Shown here: piece by piece, positions 56,310-64,000 of the stretch
Layout: each line of letters starts with the position of its first letter
Numbering within the stretch: the stretch's first letter is position 1
DNA from: Closterium sp. Naga37s-1
Lineage: Eukaryota > Streptophyta > Zygnematophyceae > Desmidiales > Closteriaceae
DNA length: 64,000 nucleotides
Assembly: GCA_947471745.1 (NCBI GenBank)
Contig: CANJKZ010000172.1
Location: forward strand, 2,846,501 to 2,910,500
Reading direction: 5' to 3'
Notes under the pieces: generated by a model
Seen by the model: only the letters and a program-made list of their open reading frames with translations
Told to the model about the DNA's origin: nothing
Databases searched by the model: none
Translations under genes and position numbers: made by a program

Positions 56310-59300
56310 ATGTCCTTCCTCTGTCCAAGATGCCGCCTTTGTTTCTTCGAGACACGGTCAGGGCTGGGCCGGCACATGCAGAGCAACACCTGCCCTTCCA
56401 ACCTCGTCTGTAGCAGCGACCAACTCCAGGCCCCAAAGCATGCAAGATCGAGCTTCGTTCCTCCGAACCCCATACCGTGAGCAATACTTCGGCTGGAGCC
56501 TAGGCAATCCTTTGTAGGACCGAGTGTTGATGCAGATGTGTGTAATGATGCACCTGAAATGCCATGTGATGATGCTGCACACTTCACTAGTGATACTACA
56601 TCATCCACTGACTCAGTAGATATTGTTCTACCTTTTGAACAAGATGACGATGCGATTAGTAATGCTGGTGCCTCGTGTGCTTTCGAGGATGGGGGGGCAG
56701 CATCTCAAGCAGGTTCATCATTACAGGCAGAGGAAGAGGCGCCCAGGTTCAACTTCAAGGATGCTTTTGCTCATTGGATCCTCTCCAACCGACTCTCGAT
56801 ACGCCAGATCAACGCATTGCTGGAAATCTTGCGCAAGACCATTCTTGATATTCAAGATTGAAAGACATACCGCGACGTTCAAGCGTACGCAGAGTCCAAG
56901 GCCACAGATGGCCACCGAGGGTGGCGACGGAAGACCATCCGGTCGCGAAACAAAGCGTGGCTGGAAATTGGTACTGTGATCCTTTGATTGCTCTGCAGGA
57001 CATGTTGAAGCACCCTAAGCTGGCCGCTAAGATGGTGTTTCATGCAGATCCTCAATACGTTGGAATTGTGAGGGTGTTTAGCACCCCAGAAACTGGCCTT
57101 TGGTGGGAGAGGTTGCAAACCTTGGTGCGCGCGGAGGATCCGGATGGGGTAGTTGATCCTTGCGAGCAATGAAACGCATATGGATCATAGAGGGAAAGCG
57201 AAGGGGCATCCCGTGTATCTCACACTGGGAAACATTGATAAGGATGACAGGTGGCAACCCTATGGTCACGTGCTTCTAGCACTTCTCCCAAAGTTTCCTG
57301 CCAAGTACAACGTGGTGGACAAAATGCAAGTCCATAGCTACATCATGAGAGAGGTGTTGCAATCGCTCAAAAAAACCTTCCTACACCGGCATTGCAATGA
57401 AGAACGCAGCAGGGAAGAGCATCAACGTGTGGCCCTACTTGTATGCTTATGTGTCGGACTCCCGGAGTGGTGCAAGATCACTTGCACGAAGTCGTTGGGA
57501 ACCATGTTCCCTTGTTCGATATGCAAGGTCGATAAGAAACATTTGGCAGTGTTGCAGGATCGTATCCATGCTCGTACACCGTGCGAGCAGGATAACATTG
57601 TGCGTGACATTTTGGAAGGTCGGGTCGCGCACGATGCGGATGCAACCTTGTCCACACACCCCGTGCAGGTAAAGATCGTTACGGTTTTCCGTTTTGGTGT
57701 TACTCCATACGTATATGACCATATCTTACGAACACCATTGGGCTGGTTTTGACTTGTGCAGAGCTTCCTTAGTGGTTGGAGGTGGGAGTCCGACACAATT
57801 CTGAACCCGTACCTTGCGGTGCTGCCCGATGTGATGAACCAAGCGGATTTGGGCATTTTTTAGCACATTGTTGACTTCATTCGAGTGCATGTGAAGCTGT
57901 TGGCAGATAGGAAGAAACTGGACAGAATTGTTAGGTACTACAAGAAGAACATTAGGGGGGGGGGAACATGCGGTTGCCCTCGGGCCAGTACTTCGAAAAG
58001 GGGGCCAACTATCAGGCCTACGAGCACCGTTCTGTTATGCAGATACTTCCCTTCATTGTGAAGGGATTTAGCATGCAGGAGCAGATGGACGCACTCGTCT
58101 CGTACATCGAGTGGTATCTCGAATGCGCGCGGGCATCGGAGCATACCGAGACCACCCTCATTGACTTCAAGACGAAGACACACAGGTGAGTTGTGTGGTG
58201 CACTTTGCCTTCAACATTTTCAGATTTGTCCAATCCTAATGGCTATGTTTCTTACCTTGATGCAGGATGTTACACAACCTCAAGACCGCCTTCCCACACA
58301 CGTCGGACTAAAACTTAATCAAAATGCACCTAATAAGTCACTACATAGACTCTATTCGTAGATCAGGGTTCCCCGAGCACTACTCTGCACAATTATACGA
58401 GCACCTGCGCATAGAGTACATTAAAAACCCTTACAGGGCGTCCAACAAAAGGTCAGTCAATAGCCAGATCGTGGGCAGCGAAGAGGCGCGGCTTCGTCTA
58501 CAATACATCGCTCCGCAGCTCGAGAAGAAGAAGTATGACACAACCATGGTGAAGGTACGTTATAGTTTCTAATCTTGCGCCTTTGAACAAGATTTACCTT
58601 GCATAGGCATTACAAGTCCCCCCCCAGCGGACAGGCGAGCCTGTTCTGTCCAAAAGGAGTTGGACATTGCACATGCCTGAAGCCCGTACCGCAGCCCCAT
58701 ACCCTCAAGTACCGGACCCGAAGCATGATGGCCCTTTGCAGGCCATAATCGACGAGGACTTGAAGCACCTGCGGGCGGCATTGGATAGGGCACCCGATTG
58801 TGACGGCAAGGGGAATGTTATTAAAGAAGTACATGTACGTACGATTTCCCACACTGTGGTTCCACACCTTGTTCCAAGGCAACAAACTGATTCTTATGGT
58901 TGTTGGTACCTATGCAGGTCCACTGGGAACTCGCGATGCCTGCCGCGGTTGATGCGCAATATAGCCGTTTGCCTCACCGCATCTGCGCCCTGCCCATGCA
59001 CCACGGACAGCAATGGTTTTCTGATGTTGCGGTAAAAGGTGAGGGCTCAGACGGGGACGAGGAGTGGTTTGGGAAGACCCTCTTGTTGTTTCATGCAAAC
59101 GTCGAGGGTACAACAAAAAACTTTGCATTTGTCAAGTACTACCGGGAACAGGCCCGCGTTGATGCAGCTACCAAGTGTAAAGTATTGCACTTGGAGTCAG
59201 CTCAGCAGAGGTTTGGGGTAATTAGTATTGATAGCATCAAGCGTGCAGAGCAGTTGGTGAGCCCAGAGAAGGACGCAGATAAGTGGTTGGTAAACAGGTT

Positions 59301-59310
59301 TGCATGGTGA
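56310..59310 (+). pseudogene. Plavaka-like transposase, copy 3, full span but broken
   Basis: It starts MSFLCPRCRLCFFETRSG, a C2HC finger (C-x2-C-x13-H-x5-C). Then come an acidic/Ser segment and FNFKDAFAHWILSNRLSIRQ. The catalytic-type regions are HMDHRGKAKGHPVYLTLGNID, MFPCSICKVDKK, PDVMNQADLG (the His of copy 1's PDIMHQ is Asn here), HYIDSIRRSG and ASNKRSVNSQ. The C-terminal region has WFSDVAVKG, EEWFGKTLLLF and a TGA stop at 59308-59310. Introns after STHPVQ (about 57667), after KTHR (about 58185), after TMVK (about 58554) and after VIKEVH have good GT-AG edges. The introns that copy 1 has between its exons 2-3 and 3-4 are absent here. Frame changes near 56860, 57150, 57380 and 57460, plus in-frame stops near 57860 and 58308, show that it is dead. 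Confidence 0.75.
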
Positions 59311-59499
59311 CTCCCAGGGTATCACGCTTTATCCAATGCCTAATGAAACGCTATGAATGATGAGCATGTTTTCTGCAAAACAAAGTTGAGTACAATACAA
59401 AACAAGATGCCTGTTTATCATTTTCTCCTAAGGCTTGGGCCTCTAGTTTACTATTAAAACTCATCAGTCCAAATATTTGCTATCGAGTCACCGTCGTTG

Positions 59500-61157
59500 C
59501 AAGGACAGTGGCTTAACGAGACACAGCATGAAGAACCCGTCCTTCTCTTGCAACAGGAATAGGCTGTGATCACACTCGCTCTTCTTGAATCCCCCAGCCA
59601 GCAGTGTCTCCTCCAGCTTGTGGTACCATGCAAGAGGAGCCTGCTTCAGGCCATAGATGGCCTTCTTCAGCCTGCACACCCTGCCGCTCCCATCATCCAG
59701 CCCCTCAGGCTGTAGCATGTATAGCTCCTCCAGAATGATCCCATTGAGGAAAGCAGTTGTGATGTCCATCTGCTTGATCCTCCATCCGCGGTTTGCAGCC
59801 GTTCCCAACATCACTCTCAGTGTAGTCCCTTTCCCCACAGGAGCAAAAATCTCGTCAAAGTCCTTCCCCTTTGTCTGCTGGAACCCCTTAGCCACAAGCC
59901 TTGACTTGTAGCGGGTCAGCTCCCCATCAGGTCCGTACTTGTGCCTGAAGATCAGCTTGGAAGAAATGGCCTTCTTCCTAGGAGGCGGCTCACACAGCTC
60001 CCAGGTCTCATTCTCCAGCAGAGAGTCATATGTTAGAGACTAAGGACGGAGTCTATGAAGATTATGGGCCTAAATTTCTCAAAATCGTTGGTCTCAATTT
60101 CTGGACAGAAAAGTCGAGTTCACAAGAAACGCTGTCGACGAAAAGTTCACGGTCAAAACTTCACCAAACTCAGATATGTTGTGGCCCTAGTCCGTGGCTA
60201 CAAATCCCAATTTGAATCGTATCAAGAGGTGAATTAAATCTCGACTTATCAATTTCGGCGCACAGGGGGGTATGCTGCCATAAGAACTTAACTCAATCAC
60301 AAGAGTCTCACAAGTTCACAATTACTACACAAGAGAGTTAGAGTAGCAATAAACCAGGTGGGATGGGATGAGAAGGACGAGAGGGAAGGTCCCAAGAGAG
60401 TCCCCAACCAAGGAAACCCCATGCCACACAATTCCCCTCTCCATAGGCAACCCCACTTTCACTTTTGTCACTTTCCCAACCTCCACAATCCACCTCACCC
60501 AAGTTGGCCACACTTGCCAACCCAATTTGGTTTCTCCCAACCACTTGGCAGCATCTACAGTGATGGGGACGAATTTCCCAACCCCCAAAAGTCTGTACCC
60601 CTTATGGAGTCAACCCCACAACTTCCCATAGTCACCACAACCAAATATCAAAAGCATACGAATTCCCAACGTTCGTAACTTTCTTGTTCGTGCTCCGATT
60701 GAAGCGATACTTGGCTCGACGGAAACCTCTTGAGCAGAGGAGTCATTTCAGATATCTGCTCAAGCAAAATATCATTCACACACACTCAGAGAATCCAAAC
60801 CACATCAAACACAAATTCTTGCACACGCTCACACCACGCATGCAACGCACGAACATGTGATGGGAGGCAGACAGACGTGAATGCAAATGATAGCATCACA
60901 TAACATCATACTCCTCCTATACACTCTGCTTCCACTTCTCAGCATCGGGCCCGCTCAACGCCTCAGCTAGTGTTTTGGGCTCAGGGACGGCTGCCCAGTA
61001 GCAGTGCGCAATCTCATCCTCATCACACTGCTCGGCCACACTTCCAGCATGCTCCACATTCCGTGAGCCACAGCGATTATAGCTCAGCCTGACAGGTGGG
61101 CGCACATCCCTTCTAGGACGCTCGGACGGACGTGGGGCACGTGGTGGAGCACGTAAA
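59500..61157 (-). mobile_element. Copia RT fragment of a different lineage, split by a solo-LTR-like insert
   Basis: The minus strand reads a copia RT start: EPKTLAEALSGPDAEKW right of the insert, and left of it ETWELCEPP, then VAKGFQQTKGKDFDEIFAPV and MDITTAFLNGIILEELYM. The sequence differs clearly from the RT of the 14.5-kb element (FSQRQGVDYFQTFSPT), so it is another copia lineage. It is truncated before the YVDD region on its left and ends in the linker upstream of RT on its right. Broken. Confidence 0.8.
60031..60905. mobile_element. Solo-LTR-like insertion, 875 bp, with target duplication
   Basis: Begins TGTTAGAGAC and ends CACATAACA, so it has TG...CA ends with TGTTA/TAACA inverted tips. 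The 5-bp duplication TCATA flanks it exactly (60026-60030 and 60906-60910). It contains no coding motif. It interrupts the copia RT fragment, so it is younger than that fragment. Probably a solo LTR left by recombination; orientation and family are unknown. Confidence 0.85.
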
Positions 61158-64000
61158 GGCAGTGGCGAAGCCAAGTGCCGCAAGTGTCGTCCTCAGTGTG
61201 TCATGCAACTTGCGGGATGCGTGACGGAGACCGTAGACTGGTCGCTGGAGGCTCCACTGGGTACCCTCACGAAACGACCCAGTGAAGCCAGGTGGGCGGC
61301 GCAGCCAGATCTCCTTGTGGAGGTTGCCCTGCAAGAGAGTTGTCAAGAAGTCGAGCGAGTGCAGCTCGTAGTCAAACTATGCTGCAATGTGTAGTAACAC
61401 CCGAAGATTGGTCATCTTCGAGGTTGGGGAGAATGTCAAGAAGTTGTCGACCCCCTGACGCTGACTAAAGCCTTGTGCAACATAACTTGCCTTGAAGAAA
61501 GTCGGGGAACCTGGCGGCTGCTTCACCCTGAAAATCCACAAGCCATCGATTATGTTCGCCACAGGAAGGGGAACTGCGTCGACGTAGGTGCCTGTGGACT
61601 TCCATAATGCCATCTCTGCGTCCATGGCTGTCTGCCACTGAGAGGAGTAAGGACCCGTGATCGCCTCTGCGTAAGAGCGCGGGGGGTCGAGATGCCCAGT
61701 GTATCCGGGTCTTCCTCAGGGGCAAGCAGCATGGCAGCGAGATGAGGTACAGCAGCCGTGAGGCATTCCAGCTCAACCTGCCAGTTCTCAACGACGTCAC
61801 AGCCAAGGGCAAGCTCACTCCCGACGGACAGAGGACAGTCAGAGTCAGAAACAAGACTCGTGAGGTAGTCAAGGCGGCGCGTTACAACAAAGTCAGCGAG
61901 CTTAGTGACTAAGGCAGACGCAGCAGCAGATGAGAAAGTCGGGACAGTGACAAGCGTGGCCAGACAGCGAGTGACAGTCGGACTAGCAGCACGAGCAAGG
62001 TCAGACACAGGGTCAGGAACGATAGGAAGGGAGGACGAGGGAGGTAACGGCAGGACAACACGCTGTGGAACAGAGGAAGGACGAAGTGTCATGGTGTGAG
62101 TGTCGGGGACAAGTGGAGGGCGAACACGACGAGCACGACGAGTACGAGCAACAGGTGAGGCAGGACGAGACGGCTCTCGACGCTCAGTCAGGGAGTCTGT
62201 CAACGGAGTGTAATGAGAAGGAAGAGGCAGTGGGGAGCCAAGCAGTAACAGTTTCTGAGGCAGGTCAGGCGGCGGAAACAGTAGAGGAAGAGGAGTACTA
62301 GTAGTAGACGATTCCGCAGAGGCAGGTGGAAGACTGAGAAGCTCGTGAAGCGCCGAGCCAGGTGGTGGCAGCGATGACTGCGGCTGCTCCCAAGACTAGC
62401 TCCCAGAACGGTCGCCGCTGCAGCGGTTGAACTGCACCCCCAGAACTAGCTCCTCCGGTACTAGCACCAGGACCACCTCCAGCTCCAGCACGACCACACC
62501 CTTAGTGGCCGCACCTCCAATTCCAGTGCATCTAGCTCCAGAACCTCCAGCTCCAGAACCTCCAGCTCTAGTACCTCCAGCTCCAATACCTCCAACAGTA
62601 GAACCTCCAGCACCAGTTGCTCCTGCACCTCCAGCTCCAGCACCTCCGGCACCAGAACCGCCATCACCTCCAGCTCTAGAACCTCCAGCACCTCCATACC
62701 AGAACCTCCAGCACCTCCAGCTCCAATACCTCCAGCACCAGAACCTCCACCACCTCCAGCTCCAGTACCTCCAGCCCCAGCACCCCCAGAAACTCCAGCA
62801 ACGGACCAAGGAAGTGGCAGCAATGACTGCTGCTGCTCCCAAAACGAGGGGCGCCGCGGCAGAGGCTGCAACGCACCCGCAGAACCTCCAGCAGTAGTAC
62901 CCTCGACTCCACAGAACTAGGACGCTCTCCACCCCCTGAGAGGGCACCCTCAGGGTCAGGACCCCCAAAATGAGCACCTCTACAGTCAGCACCACCAGAA
63001 CCAGCACCCCCAGAGCCCACACCTCCAGAGTCACCACCCCGAGGACCAGCACCCCTAGAGTGAGCACCTTCAGAGTTTCCACCCTCAACGACACTGGAGT
63101 CCACAGCGACAGGCTGCAGAGTCGGCGAAGACGGCCAAGGCGGAAAACCAGGGAAAGTCTCCAAGCGCGGTGGGCGACGAGAGGCTGCAGTGTCATCAGC
63201 AGCAGGGTCACCCCAGAATGAGCACCCCCAGCGCCAGGACCAACAACTCAAGCACCCCGAGAACTACCACCGCCGATGCCAACGCCCTCCGCTCCAACAC
63301 TCCCAGAACTAAAACCTCCAGTGCATGTACCCTCAGCTCCAGCACCCCCAGAGCTAGCACCTCTAGTGCAAATACCCTCAGCTCCAGCACCCCAGAATTA
63401 GCACCTCCACTGCCAGTAACCTCAGCTCCAGCACCCTCAGACCCAGCACCTCCAACGTCCGTGCCTCCAACACCAACAACCCCATAGTCGACTGCAACCT
63501 GATGCAGTAGTGCCGACTGCAACTCCGGTGAGTGTGAGGACGATTGTGGGGAAGGGGGTGGTACCTGACGTGCTACCGAGGGGAGAGGGGTAGCGTGGGA
63601 CACACCTGACGGGGCAGGACTAGGGGGGGGCGGGTGTACCTGAGGAGCAGGACCAGGAGGAGGAGCGGGGGTGAGGAAGAGGGGAGGGGGGGGAACAGGG
63701 AGACCTCGACAGGGGTAACGGGAGTAGTAAGACACGGACTTGTCAAAGGTGACATCACGAGAGTCAAGGAACTGATGGAGGGACGGGTGGTGAAGTCAGG
63801 GGCGTCCACCGGGAAACCACGGAAGACACAAGGAATGGCCCGAGCCGAGAGTTTATCCATAGAGGTGTCGCGGACAAGCGCAAGGCAGCCCCAGACACGA
63901 AACTTCGGCGCAACACCAGGGGACCCGGTCCACAGACTGGTCGGTGAATCCCCTGACCGTGAGTCATAAGGCCAGAGGTTCAGCTGGTGGGTGGCGTAGC
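61158..64000 (-). mobile_element. Partial copia element, running off the right window edge
   Basis: Same family as the elements at 14.5-22.1 and 28.3-33.8 kb. Minus-strand parts: N-terminal half of RT (WIFRVKQPPGSPTFF, FSQRQGVDNF, EIWLRRPPGFTGSF), linker with Gly/Ala repeats (about 62.3-63.7 kb), and the C-terminal part of integrase near the edge (DKLSARAIPCVFRGFP). The left end of RT is replaced by the other-lineage copia fragment at about 61157. Broken in several places and more diverged from the complete element than the 28.3-kb copy, so older. Confidence 0.85.

Overview
The window is a repeat-dominated piece of a nuclear eukaryotic genome, most likely from the green lineage. I infer a streptophyte alga of the zygnematophyte type, but the genus is not certain. 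Reasons: GT-AG introns with pyrimidine-rich acceptors, GC-rich coding sequence, a small gene whose product starts like a plastid transit peptide, and LTR elements whose primer-binding sites match the 3' end of plant initiator-Met tRNA (TGGTATCAGAGC). No rRNA, tRNA or CRISPR was recognised. Two long satellites and layered transposon insertions suggest heterochromatin (pericentromeric or subtelomeric).

Layout. 1-7124: a 68-bp satellite of about 104.8 nearly identical units. 7383-9311: 3' exons of an unrecognised His/Gly-rich protein gene (+). 10074-11372: a two-exon gene (-) for a small probable plastid membrane protein. Its last exon exists in three tandem copies and its intron holds a 12-bp minisatellite. 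About 11.7-28.1 kb: a decayed Ty3/gypsy chromovirus (-) carrying three intrusions: a composite copia fragment (12268-13603), a complete-looking copia element with a 5-bp target duplication (14538-22077), and a head-to-head copia composite (23852-about 26830). 28309-33750: a second young copia insertion with matching LTRs and target duplication but without most of gag. 33.8-37.2 kb: no clear gene, a 32-bp pyrimidine-rich array and two perfect hairpins. 37242-42153: an unrecognised multi-exon gene (-) with a long acidic tract; one of its introns is filled by a 177-bp satellite rich in ACGT cores. 42907-46284: an unrelated 178-bp satellite.

46999-59310: three plus-strand copies of a transposase that resembles the Plavaka group of CACTA-like (CMC) DNA transposons. 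The first looks complete with many good splice sites, the second lacks its 5' half, and the third spans the protein but is broken. A GTCGAC-rich element of about 1 kb lies between copies one and two, and a partial copy of it sits inside the gypsy nest. 59.5-64 kb: a copia RT fragment of another lineage, split by an 875-bp solo-LTR-like insertion with a 5-bp target duplication, fused to a partial copia element that leaves the window at its right end.

Most of the window is mobile DNA. Only three loci look like candidate host genes: 7503-9311, 10074-11372 and 37242-42153. All three border or contain tandem arrays. The youngest events by LTR identity are the two complete copia insertions. The gypsy element is the oldest layer because everything else in its span interrupts it.
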